DNA from: CAZKDV01 sp964551645
Lineage (GTDB): Bacteria > Bacteroidota > Bacteroidia > Bacteroidales > DTU049
Assembly (NCBI GenBank): GCA_964551645.1
Contig: CAZKDV010000032.1
Span: 1 to 22,686 of the forward strand
Length of the DNA: 22,686 bases
Direction: 5' to 3'
The notes beneath the pieces are model-generated. The model saw nothing but the letters and a program-made list of their open reading frames with translations. It was not told the DNA's origin and ran no database searches. Positions 1 to 7,783 of this stretch are shown here, one piece after another. The position numbers and the translations under genes are program-made. Within the stretch, counting starts at the first letter, position 1. Every line of letters begins with the position of its first letter.

Positions 1-684
1 TATAGCTACTCTATCATAATCCTTAAATGCTTTAACTGCTGTTTCTTGGTCGTCAAGAAAATGTAGAGCAATGAAGTTATAGTCCATTATTTCACCTATG
101 CTTTGTTGTGGTGATGCAAGTATGAGTTCTTTGATTTTAATACTGCCAATCAATTTCCAATCTTGGTCTATAACATATATTTCATTGAGTGTTTCGGTAT
201 TTTTTCCGTATTTCCTAATATACTCAAAGGTGCGTTCAACAGTATCCGTAGGTTTGACAGCAATATATTCTGGTGTCATAAGACGACCGATACTTTCTTC
301 AGGATAGCCAAGTAGTTGGATAGTAATTTGCCTTTCTTCTGGTGTCAGCAATTGAATTAAGCGTTGTGAAATTTTGCCAGGTAATTCCTCAAAGAATGCA
401 GTTCTATCATCAGGCTCAATGTCATTGATAAGATTGGTGAGTTTTCGAGTGTTTTTGGCTAGTCCTTCAACTATTTGTTCTTGTTTTGAGAAAGAAAGAA
501 GTTGAAACACTTCCTTAGAGAGTTGTCTGTTTAGAAGTCTAAATAAAAGTATTTCCTCATCATCGTCTAATTCTTCTATTAGTTCTGTTATCTGGACTGC
601 TCCTAAATCGTTCAGGTAGTTTTTTAATATTTTCCATTCTCTATCTTCAATAAGCTCACGAATGTTATCAGTGATTTTAAGCAT
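1..684 (-). CDS. mgtE: Magnesium transporter MgtE, N-terminal part (truncated by window edge)
   Basis: The first 228 codons are visible; the C-terminal membrane channel lies beyond position 1. MgtE is an inner-membrane, Mg2+-gated magnesium channel whose cytoplasmic N domain and paired CBS domains sense internal magnesium. The visible part opens with an acidic, Leu-rich helical N domain (residues about 1-125, with LDDDEE and IEPDDRTAFFEELP segments). The junction GRLMTPEYIAVKPTDTVE begins the first CBS domain, which carries NEIYVIDQDWKLIGSI; a second CBS starts at IGEIMDYNFIAL. These are family hallmarks. The ATG at 684 is fixed by an AAGGAGG Shine-Dalgarno six bases upstream, which is unusual here because the neighbours lack one. 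The gene has a leader of over 100 nt with a predicted hairpin. Family identification is confident although the channel domain cannot be seen. Confidence 0.92.
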   Translation of the reverse strand, partial: MLKITDNIRELIEDREWKILKNYLNDLGAVQITELIEELDDDEEILLFRLLNRQLSKEVFQLLSFSKQEQIVEGLAKNTRKLTNLINDIEPDDRTAFFEELPGKISQRLIQLLTPEERQITIQLLGYPEESIGRLMTPEYIAVKPTDTVERTFEYIRKYGKNTETLNEIYVIDQDWKLIGSIKIKELILASPQQSIGEIMDYNFIALHFLDDQETAVKAFKDYDRVAI

Positions 685-690
685 GTTTGA

Positions 691-697
691 CCTCCTT
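691..697 (-). promoter_or_regulatory. Perfect Shine-Dalgarno of mgtE (AAGGAGG)
   Basis: Read on the minus strand, AAGGAGG ends six bases before the mgtE ATG. Bacteroidota genes seldom use a Shine-Dalgarno, and I saw no comparable match before the other starts I checked here. It decides the start codon and marks the gene as translated differently from its neighbours. Confidence 0.85.
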
Positions 698-707
698 GTT
701 TTTAGAA

Positions 708-737
708 TCTGTGAAGAGAATACTAGCCCCTAACAGA
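708..737 (-). promoter_or_regulatory. Hairpin in mgtE 5' leader, possible RNA regulator
   Basis: On the minus strand TCTGT (737-733) pairs with ACAGA (712-708). After one mismatch AGGGG pairs with CTCTT (two G-U pairs), closing an 8-nt loop CTAGTATT. The helix ends 10 nt before the Shine-Dalgarno. A smaller stem, GATGC with GTATC (one G-U), lies further upstream. It does not look like the M-box (ykoK) or yybP-ykoY motif as I remember them. A regulatory role is inference from position. Confidence 0.4.
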
Positions 738-806
738 GAATTATATAAAATGTTCAACTATGATACGAGTATTTGCATCTTCTAATTGATTTTAAGTTTT
801 AAGATT

Positions 807-839
807 GCAAAATTAACCCATTCTTTTAATTTATATCAA
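807..839 (-). promoter_or_regulatory. Putative Bacteroidota-type promoter of mgtE
   Basis: The minus strand reads TTG (839-837), 21 nt, then TAATTTTGC (815-807). This fits the Bacteroidota sigma-ABfr consensus TTTG/TTG-N19-21-TAnnTTTG. It would give a leader of roughly 115 nt before the mgtE ATG. Confidence 0.5.
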
Positions 840-974
840 TTAGCTGTGAGATTTTTTTGAAAAATGTTTATAGAAGCCGAGTTATTTGTTCTGTTTTCTT
901 ACATCTATGACATAATTGAAAAGAAAGATATTGAACAGACAGAAATGTTTAAATGCAGGCAGTATGTGTATTAA

Positions 975-1934
975 TTAGATATATATTTCTTGTATTATTA
1001 AATATATCATGTAAATTATATAAGCAACGAATAAAATAGCAGCTTCCCAGCGTTCAAGCCTATTACTTTTTCCCATACGCAATGTTAAGTAGAGAAATAG
1101 TGTTCCAAAAATTAAAAATAATATATCAAAATTAAAACTTTTAATAACATTAATAGGTGTTATTAAACTACTAACTGATAAAATTGCAAGTATGTTGAAT
1201 ATGTTTGAACCAACAATATTTCCTACGGCTATATCTATGTTTTTTTTCATAGTTGCAACAACTGATGTAACAAGTTCGGGCAATGAAGTTCCAATAGCTA
1301 CGATTGTAAGTCCGATGATTTTTTCACTTACTCCTAATTTGTGGGCAATGATAATGCTGTGATCAACAACAAGTTTGCCTCCTACTATTAAGCCAATGAT
1401 TCCGATTGTTATTAATCCCCATATCACTAATGTGGATTTTGTTTGATAAAGAACATTAGTCTGTATTTCAGTTTTACTTTCTTTAAATACATGAAATAGA
1501 AATATTCCAAAAAACACTAAAAGTATAAATCCTTCAAATCTGCACAGAGATTTTTCTCCGTTAAAACTAACATAGTTTAAAAAAAGAAATAATAGTAATG
1601 TTGCTAATATCGAAAATGGTATTTCTTTTTTTGCAGTTGAGGAACAGATATTTAGTGGAATTATTAAACCGCATAAGCCTAATATAAAAAATAAATTCAA
1701 GTTATTACTTCCAATAACATTGCCAAGAGCGATATCTGAACTTCCTTTAATTGAGGCAATAATGTTTACGATTAACTCTGGAGCAGATGTTCCTAATGCC
1801 ACAATAGTTAATCCAATTGCTAAATCTGAAACATTATATTTTTTTGCTAATGCAGATGCTCCATTTACAAGCCAATTAGCTCCAAGTATTAAAGCAACAA
1901 ATCCAACTAAAATTAATAAGAGTTCAATAATCAT
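975..1934 (-). CDS. Calcium/sodium antiporter (CaCA family, YrbG-like)
   Basis: A 319-residue inner-membrane cation/Ca2+ exchanger, normal length for the family, with about ten hydrophobic segments. It shows the two inverted alpha-repeats that form the ion-binding site. The first has GTSAPE (E53) followed by GNVIGSNNLN (about 71-80). The second has GTSLPE (E220) followed by GNIVGSNIFN (about 238-247). The two glutamates match the Ca2+ ligands known from archaeal NCX structures. A hydrophilic stretch near residues 140-165 separates the halves. The ATG at 1934 starts directly with the first membrane helix. It precedes mgtE on the same strand, but a 290-nt gap with its own promoter suggests separate transcription. 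The ion (Ca2+ against Na+ or H+) is inferred from family; the fold and family are secure. Confidence 0.93.
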   Translation of the reverse strand: MIIELLLILVGFVALILGANWLVNGASALAKKYNVSDLAIGLTIVALGTSAPELIVNIIASIKGSSDIALGNVIGSNNLNLFFILGLCGLIIPLNICSSTAKKEIPFSILATLLLFLFLNYVSFNGEKSLCRFEGFILLVFFGIFLFHVFKESKTEIQTNVLYQTKSTLVIWGLITIGIIGLIVGGKLVVDHSIIIAHKLGVSEKIIGLTIVAIGTSLPELVTSVVATMKKNIDIAVGNIVGSNIFNILAILSVSSLITPINVIKSFNFDILFLIFGTLFLYLTLRMGKSNRLERWEAAILFVAYIIYMIYLIIQEIYI

Positions 1935-1994
1935 ATTGTAAGCATAGTGTAAGAATTAAAAAGTGGCATTAATTGAGTGTTGCTTTATTTGTGT

Positions 1995-2003
1995 GCAAAT
2001 GTA
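1995..2003 (-). promoter_or_regulatory. Putative -7 box of the antiporter gene
   Basis: TACATTTGC on the minus strand matches TAnnTTTGC exactly and lies 60 nt before the ATG. No good -33 TTG was found at the expected distance, so confidence is moderate. Confidence 0.45.
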
Positions 2004-2106
2004 CAACTTTAATTTAGCTCTATATAGTTTTTTTACTTTATTCCTATTTGAATTATAAAAAAATAATGTTAAGTGTTTTTCCATAGTCAAAAAGTGTAAA
2101 AGTTTT

Positions 2107-2114
2107 TAACTTTG
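2107..2114 (+). promoter_or_regulatory. Putative -7 box of the (p)ppGpp synthetase gene
   Basis: TAACTTTG matches TAnnTTTG exactly, 17 nt before the ATG. Transcription would start about 7 nt further on, giving a leader of only about 10 nt with no Shine-Dalgarno. The -33 element is not clear. Confidence 0.45.
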
Positions 2115-2131
2115 AAAAAAATATTTATTAA

Positions 2132-4384
2132 ATGCAGTCAGTTGAAAATCAGGAACAGAAATTAATTAAAAATAAATACCGCTTAATTCTTAAATCATGT
2201 CCAAAAACAACCACCAAAGAGGATAAAAAAGAAATAAGAAAGGCATTTAATTTTGCATTGGAAGCACACAAAGACATGAAGAGAAAAAGCGGAGAAGCTT
2301 ATGTTTTGCATCCGATTGAGGTTGCTATAATTACTTTAAGAGAAATAGGTTTGGGTGCTACTTCTGTTATCTGTGCACTATTGCATGATGTTGTTGAAGA
2401 TACTGATTATACTATTGATGATATTAAGAGCTTGTTTGGAGAAAAAGTAGCAAAAATTGTTTATGGCTTGACAAAAATTTCAGGGATTTTCAAAAATCCA
2501 GACGCTAATCAGTCCATACAAGCTGAAAATTTTCGAAAAGTCTTGCTTACTCTTTCTGATGATATGAGGGTAATTTTAATAAAATTAGCTGATAGATTGC
2601 ATAATATGAGGACGCTGGATTCGCTTCCTAAACATAAACAACTCAGGATTGCGTCCGAAACTTCATATTTTTATGCTCCTTTAGCACATCGCTTAGGATT
2701 TTATAGCATCAAAAGTGAGATGGAAGATATAGTGTTAAAACATATTAATCCTGAAATCTATAATTCAATTTCGCGAAAATTAGCAGATAGCGAAATACAG
2801 CGTAAAAGGTTTATTAATTCTTTTACATTGCCTATCAAACAATCATTAACAAGAAATGGTTTAAATTATCAAATTTATGGAAGACTTAAGTCAATGAGTT
2901 CGATATGGAATAAAATGCAAAAAAAACAAATTGCTTTTGAAGAGATTTACGATATTTTTGCTATAAGAATTATTATTCAATCTGATGTTGAGCATGAGCA
3001 TTTAGAGTGCATGAAAGCGGCTGGTATTGTTGAAGGCTTGTATAGAAGAAATCCAGAAAGATACAGAAATTGGTTGTCAATGCCGAAGTCAAATGGCTAT
3101 GAGGCATTGCATACAACTGTTATGAGCAAAGAAGGAAAATGGGTTGAAGTGCAGATTAGAAGCCAAAGAATGGATGATATTGCCGAAAAGGGATTTGCTG
3201 CTCATTGGAAATATAAGAATATATACACCAATATAGAATATGAGTCTAATATTGATAAGTGGTTGAATAAAATTAGAGATTCTATTCAAAATAGTAAATC
3301 AGATGCACTCAATTTTATTCAAGATTTTAAAAATGATTATTTATCCGATGAAATATTTATATTTACCCCTAAGGGAGATATGAAGCAGATTTCTTCTTCG
3401 CTTACAGCTTTAGATTTTGCATATTCTATTCATACAAAGGTAGGCGACCAAGCGATTGGAGCAAAAATAAATCATAAACTTGCACCATTAGATAGTACAT
3501 TGAAAAATGGAGATCAAGTAGAAATAATTACTTCTGAAAACCAGAAGCCTCGAAAGGAATGGTTAGATTTTGCTGTTTCATCAAGGGCTATTTCGCACAT
3601 TGAAATATCATTGCGTAATCAAAGAAAGGAATACTTAGAGGAAGGCAAAGAAGTTCTTAAAAATATGTTTGAGCAATTAGGTTATGTGTTTTCAGATAGC
3701 CTGATAGACAAACTTAGACACCATTTGCAGTACGATAGTCGTGATGATTTGCTTATTGACGCTGCTCAAAATAAAATTTTAATTAGTTCACTAAAAGTTG
3801 CCCTTAGAGATAGATTGAACTGGAAGGAATTTATTACTTTTATTCCAAAATTTATTAGTTCATTATATGAAAGCTCTGAGGCTGATCCTGAGATTATTGA
3901 ACAATCTAAAGATTTTGAGTTAGGTAATAATAATTCATTTGAAAAAAGCATGAAAAACATTGTTCCTGCTAATTGTTGCAATCCAATTCAGGGGGACGAT
4001 ATAATTGGTTTTAAACAGTATAATGAAATAGTAATTCATAGACCAAATTGCAAAAATGCAATCAGAATGTCATCAACTTTTGGTCATAAAATAGTAAAGA
4101 TAGAATGGAAGGATACAAATATTTTTTCTTTTCAAACTATTATTAAAATTGAAGGAACTGATAAAATTGGAATTATTAGAGATGTTAGTAGGATTTTGTC
4201 CGAAGAGATGAATATTAACATTAAATCATTTCATTTGGAAAGCAAAAAAGATATATTTGAAGGTCGAATTACCGTTTTTATTACCGATACTGTAAGTTTG
4301 AAAAATTTGATAAAAAAAATAAAAAAAATAGAAGGAGTCAAAAAAGTATCAAGAGTGTTTCAAACAGATGAAAATATTCAATAA
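2132..4384 (+). CDS. Bifunctional (p)ppGpp synthetase/hydrolase, RelA/SpoT family
   Basis: A 750-residue long RelA/SpoT homolog that makes and degrades the stringent-response alarmone (p)ppGpp. The hydrolase HD domain is intact (H60, H85-D86 and E89-D90 in LLHDVVEDT, D154 in KLADRLHNMR). The synthetase domain is intact by motif: GRLKS (250-254), IYDIFAIR with Mg-ligand D274, NGYEALHT (321-328) and VEVQIRS with E339. The motif that is RFKD in SpoT/Rel and EFDD in RelA reads RYRN (310-313) here. A TGS domain follows at about 406-468, a Cys-containing ANCCNPIQGDD...HRPNC region about 60-100 residues before the ACT domain start, and a C-terminal ACT domain (about 666-750). A fur gene and purA follow; a 78-nt gap separates it from fur. 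I leave the symbol blank because relA, spoT and rel cannot be told apart safely. Confidence 0.95.
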   Translation: MQSVENQEQKLIKNKYRLILKSCPKTTTKEDKKEIRKAFNFALEAHKDMKRKSGEAYVLHPIEVAIITLREIGLGATSVICALLHDVVEDTDYTIDDIKSLFGEKVAKIVYGLTKISGIFKNPDANQSIQAENFRKVLLTLSDDMRVILIKLADRLHNMRTLDSLPKHKQLRIASETSYFYAPLAHRLGFYSIKSEMEDIVLKHINPEIYNSISRKLADSEIQRKRFINSFTLPIKQSLTRNGLNYQIYGRLKSMSSIWNKMQKKQIAFEEIYDIFAIRIIIQSDVEHEHLECMKAAGIVEGLYRRNPERYRNWLSMPKSNGYEALHTTVMSKEGKWVEVQIRSQRMDDIAEKGFAAHWKYKNIYTNIEYESNIDKWLNKIRDSIQNSKSDALNFIQDFKNDYLSDEIFIFTPKGDMKQISSSLTALDFAYSIHTKVGDQAIGAKINHKLAPLDSTLKNGDQVEIITSENQKPRKEWLDFAVSSRAISHIEISLRNQRKEYLEEGKEVLKNMFEQLGYVFSDSLIDKLRHHLQYDSRDDLLIDAAQNKILISSLKVALRDRLNWKEFITFIPKFISSLYESSEADPEIIEQSKDFELGNNNSFEKSMKNIVPANCCNPIQGDDIIGFKQYNEIVIHRPNCKNAIRMSSTFGHKIVKIEWKDTNIFSFQTIIKIEGTDKIGIIRDVSRILSEEMNINIKSFHLESKKDIFEGRITVFITDTVSLKNLIKKIKKIEGVKKVSRVFQTDENIQ

Positions 4385-4441
4385 TTCAAACACTTTTGCG
4401 ATGCCTAATTGCTTGCTTAATAAATTTTAAATTATTATTAC

Positions 4442-4450
4442 TAACTTAGC
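4442..4450 (+). promoter_or_regulatory. Possible -7 box before fur
   Basis: TAACTTAGC is one base off TAnnTTTGC and lies 13 nt before the fur-family ATG, mirroring the short leaders seen at other genes here. No convincing -33 TTG was found. Co-transcription from the upstream gene is equally possible. Confidence 0.3.
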
Positions 4451-4462
4451 AAAAAAAATAAT

Positions 4463-4939
4463 ATGCTAAAAGTTTATGATGCAGAAAGAAACGAAGGTTA
4501 TGAAAAAGTAAAAAATATTTTTACTGAATACCTTGAAAAAACCAAACATAGAAAAACACCCGAAAGATATAATATTTTAAAAGAAATATATAATTATCAA
4601 GGGCATTTTGATGTTGATAGCTTGTATTTAGTTATGAAAAATAATAAATACAGAGTGAGTAGGGCAACCATTTATAATACCATCGAATTGCTTATTGATA
4701 GCAAATTACTTGCAAGGCATCAATTTGGAGAAAAATTTGCAGTTTATGAACAAACATTTGAAGTGAAACATCACGACCATTTTATTTGTATGGAATGTAA
4801 TGATATTATTGAATTTACTGATACAAGACTTGTTGATATTGAAAAAGATATTGCGAATAAGCTAAAAGTAACTCCAATTAGACATAGTTACTATGTTTAC
4901 GGAATATGTAATAATTGTAATACATCGAAAAAGAAATGA
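4463..4939 (+). CDS. Fur-family metal/redox-responsive transcriptional regulator
   Basis: A 158-residue cytoplasmic DNA-binding regulator of the Fur superfamily. The N-terminal winged helix is recognisable from RKTPERYNILKEIY and the recognition helix RVSRATIYNTIELL (about 64-77). The dimerisation domain carries the metal-site signature HHDH (103-106) and two Cys pairs, CMEC (C109, C112) and CNNC (C149, C152), expected to hold a structural Zn2+. H48 in GHFD is a further likely ligand. Which metal or peroxide signal it senses (Fur, PerR, Zur) cannot be read from motifs. The N-terminal extension of about 20 residues is slightly longer than in E. coli Fur. Its stop overlaps the purA start (ATGA), so the two are probably translationally coupled. 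Confidence 0.93.
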   Translation: MLKVYDAERNEGYEKVKNIFTEYLEKTKHRKTPERYNILKEIYNYQGHFDVDSLYLVMKNNKYRVSRATIYNTIELLIDSKLLARHQFGEKFAVYEQTFEVKHHDHFICMECNDIIEFTDTRLVDIEKDIANKLKVTPIRHSYYVYGICNNCNTSKKK

Positions 4940-6222
4940 GCATAGACATAATTTTAGGTTTGCAGTGGGGAGATGAAGGCAAGGGTAAAATTGTTGACTT
5001 GTTTTCGCCAAAGTATAAAATAGTTAGTCGCTTTCAAGGAGGTCCTAATGCTGGACACACAATAATTTTTGGAGATACAAAAATTGTACTTCATACTGTA
5101 CCTTCTGGTATTACATCGGAAAAAACTACTAATATTATAGGAAATGGTGTAATAGTTGACCCAAATATTTTTAGAAAAGAAATTAAGCAATTAGAAAATT
5201 TGGGGTTTAATCCTCAAAATAACTTATTAATTTCTAAAAAAGCACATCTTATTTTGCCTTCGCATAGGTTGTTAGACTTTTTTTATGAAAAAGACTTAGG
5301 GGCAAAAAAAATTGGTTCGACTCTTAAAGGTATTGGTCCCACTTATACTGACAAAACTGCCCGAAAAGGTATTAGGGTTGGAGATATTAAACAAGATAAC
5401 TTTAAAGAGAAATTTGATTTTTTGGAGCAAAGCCATTTTAAAACCATTCAAGGCTTGGGATATAGTCCCGAAGAAGCATTAATTGACAATATGCAATATT
5501 CTGAATATAAAGAACTATGGTTTGATGCAATTGAAAGTTTATCAGATTTTACTTTTATTGATTCCGAAATTTTTCTTAATAATGCCATTAAAGACGGTGT
5601 TTCAATTTTAGCTGAAGGTGCTCAAGGTACATTATTAGATGTCGAGTTTGGTTCATATCCGTTTGTTACTTCATCTAATACTACTGTTGGCGGTGTTTGT
5701 ACAGGACTTGGAGTTCCTCCGTCTGCAATCAAAAATGTTTATGGCATTTTTAAAGCATATTGCACAAGAGTGGGAAGTGGAGCCTTTCCAACTGAAATTA
5801 GTGGCAGTATTGGAGAAACTATTCAAAAGGCAGGCAACGAATTTGGCTCAACCACAGGTCGGGCAAGAAGGTGTGGCTGGCTAGATTTACCCGCACTTAG
5901 GTATAGTATTATGATAAATGGAGTTACTGAACTAATAATGATGAAATCTGATGTTTTACAAGAACTTGATACAATTAATGTTTGTGATACTTATTCTATT
6001 AATCAAGAAATAAAAGAAATTTCAAATGTTGATTTTGAACACGAGATAAAGTGCAATTATTCAGAATTTCCTTCATGGAAAGAAGATATTACTAAAATTT
6101 CAAGATATAGCGATTTGCCAATTACTCTGAAGAATTATATTGATTACATTGAAAAGCAAGTTTCAATCCCAGTTGCTGTAGTTTCGACAGGGCCTGATAG
6201 AAATCAAACAATATTTAAATAA
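4936..6222 (+). CDS. purA: Adenylosuccinate synthase
   Basis: Catalyses the GTP-dependent joining of IMP and aspartate to adenylosuccinate, the first committed step to AMP, in the cytoplasm. The length of 428 residues is standard. Catalytic D13 lies in the N-terminal glycine loop GDEGKGK (12-18) and H41 in NAGH (38-41), the same numbering as in E. coli PurA. Further landmarks are GSTLKGIGPTYTDK, the signature VYGIFKAYCTRVGSGAFPTE, and TTGRARRCGWLD. The start overlaps the fur stop by four bases. The stringent-response gene just upstream is functionally relevant: ppGpp is a known inhibitor of PurA in other bacteria. Nothing is missing from the active site. Confidence 0.98.
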   Translation: MSIDIILGLQWGDEGKGKIVDLFSPKYKIVSRFQGGPNAGHTIIFGDTKIVLHTVPSGITSEKTTNIIGNGVIVDPNIFRKEIKQLENLGFNPQNNLLISKKAHLILPSHRLLDFFYEKDLGAKKIGSTLKGIGPTYTDKTARKGIRVGDIKQDNFKEKFDFLEQSHFKTIQGLGYSPEEALIDNMQYSEYKELWFDAIESLSDFTFIDSEIFLNNAIKDGVSILAEGAQGTLLDVEFGSYPFVTSSNTTVGGVCTGLGVPPSAIKNVYGIFKAYCTRVGSGAFPTEISGSIGETIQKAGNEFGSTTGRARRCGWLDLPALRYSIMINGVTELIMMKSDVLQELDTINVCDTYSINQEIKEISNVDFEHEIKCNYSEFPSWKEDITKISRYSDLPITLKNYIDYIEKQVSIPVAVVSTGPDRNQTIFK

Positions 6223-6235
6223 AACACATAGACTC

Positions 6236-7720
6236 ATGAAAAAATTTGTCATAACAATTGCATTCTTAATTAGTGTTTTTAGTTTGACCTTTGCACAAAA
6301 ACTAACAGAAGACGATTTGCCGCCCGGTTTATTGTATGAATTTCAAAATAGGTATCCCGGAGTTAAACATTCTGAGTGGGAGATGTCAAATGACCAATAT
6401 ATGGGGAAGTTTAATTTTATGGGTAATTCCGTTGTTTCATACTATGATATTTCTACTGCATGGCTGTTTTCTGAAACTAATATGACAATGACACAACTAC
6501 CACGAATTACACAAAAGCATATTTCAAGTTCTTTGTCAGAGTATGAAGTGAAAAAAGTGCAATTGATTGAGCAGAGGAAAGATGAAAATTATTATCGCAT
6601 TGAAACGAAAAAAGGAGATGAGTTTTTTTATTTAATATATGATAAAGTTGGTGTGTTTTCAAAAGTGGCAGATAGGTATGGTAATGCTATCATGTTAGAA
6701 ACAGAAAAATCGTTTGAGGGTAGAAAGGAAGTATCAATTAAAGAAGTTCCTTCTCCAATTTCGTCATATATTTCTACAAAGTATGACGGTTTTAATGTTG
6801 GCAAATCATATTTTATTAACAATCAAGAATATGAGAATGTTTACTACATAACTTTAAATAAGTTAAATGATAAAAAAGAAGTTATACTTTTATTTGATTT
6901 TCGTGGTGAATTATTATCAGAGAATAATCCATATATTTCAGAAACCCAACAATATGGCAATATTGAAAAGAGTAGAAGGTCAGAGATTGATGAGCCTATA
7001 GATGAAGCCGATATTCCTCAAAACATAAAAGATGATTTCTCGAAAAAAGTTCGTAATCCAGAAATGGTTATTTGGAATAAAACTAACGAATCTTATTATG
7101 TGTCGTATATTGATGTGATGAAAATGCAACGAAATGTTCTTGAATATAATATGGAGGGCGAGTGGGTTAAAACTTCAACAGAATTAAGGCAAAAAGAGAT
7201 AAATCAAAATATTGTAAAATATGTTAAAGACAATTATCCCGGCTTGAAAATTTATTCTGCTGCTAATGTTTCTGCCGCACCAAGAGAAAGATATGTGTTT
7301 GTTAAAATTTTTAATTCAAAGTGGCAAAATGATCCTATGGTTTATCATGAATTATATTTTTCTACAGCAGGAAAACTTGAAAAAGCAGTTTTGGCTGAAT
7401 ATATTGAAGGAACATCTAAAAGCAGTCAAAAAGTTAAGCAAAGAGAGCAAGATGATTCTTTTTTTAGCAATACCAAGCATGACAACATTTCTTTAAGGAA
7501 AGAATATACTTCTGTTTCTATTAGAGAATTGCCTACACAAATAACAAAGCATATTGGCGAAGAATACCCTACTTATGTAATTCAAGAATGTTTTCTAATT
7601 CCTAATGAAATTACAGAGATTCTTGAATATGTCGTTACTATCAGACTTGAGGGATATAGAACTCAAAAAAAGTTGAGGTATGACTACAAAGGAGAGTTTA
7701 TTGAGAGCAAAGACTTTTAA
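6236..7720 (+). CDS. Exported PepSY-like repeat protein
   Basis: A 494-residue protein with a signal peptide (residues 1-20, ending SLTFA before Q21). The mature part consists of several similar modules resembling the PepSY-like/putative beta-lactamase-inhibitor-like domain common in Bacteroidota: a helix around LYEFQNRYPGVKHSEWE, IVKYVKDNYPGLKIYS or ITKHIGEEYP followed by beta strands ending in a Y-D/N-x-x-G-E turn (DFRGELL, YNMEGEWV, YDYKGEFI). At least four such units can be seen. Members of this fold are periplasmic or surface proteins of unclear function. It begins 13 nt after purA and is followed by the OstA-like gene, so it is probably the third gene of the operon. No catalytic motif was seen. 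Confidence 0.75.
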   Translation: MKKFVITIAFLISVFSLTFAQKLTEDDLPPGLLYEFQNRYPGVKHSEWEMSNDQYMGKFNFMGNSVVSYYDISTAWLFSETNMTMTQLPRITQKHISSSLSEYEVKKVQLIEQRKDENYYRIETKKGDEFFYLIYDKVGVFSKVADRYGNAIMLETEKSFEGRKEVSIKEVPSPISSYISTKYDGFNVGKSYFINNQEYENVYYITLNKLNDKKEVILLFDFRGELLSENNPYISETQQYGNIEKSRRSEIDEPIDEADIPQNIKDDFSKKVRNPEMVIWNKTNESYYVSYIDVMKMQRNVLEYNMEGEWVKTSTELRQKEINQNIVKYVKDNYPGLKIYSAANVSAAPRERYVFVKIFNSKWQNDPMVYHELYFSTAGKLEKAVLAEYIEGTSKSSQKVKQREQDDSFFSNTKHDNISLRKEYTSVSIRELPTQITKHIGEEYPTYVIQECFLIPNEITEILEYVVTIRLEGYRTQKKLRYDYKGEFIESKDF

Positions 7721-7783
7721 AAGTATGTAATGCTATTAATACAATAAAGATTTTATCCTTTGCACAAAGTTTGTTCAAGCGTT

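Noticed and set aside
98..307. Plus-strand 69-codon frame at the left edge
   Set aside because: It lies within the mgtE coding region on the opposite strand.
685..800. M-box (ykoK) or yybP-ykoY riboswitch in front of mgtE
   Set aside because: The leader lacks the conserved blocks of these elements as I remember them; only a hairpin is reported.
4310..4333. Two A-runs near the end of the (p)ppGpp synthetase gene as a programmed frameshift
   Set aside because: The zero frame continues into a complete ACT domain; runs of this kind are expected for Lys codons in AT-rich DNA.
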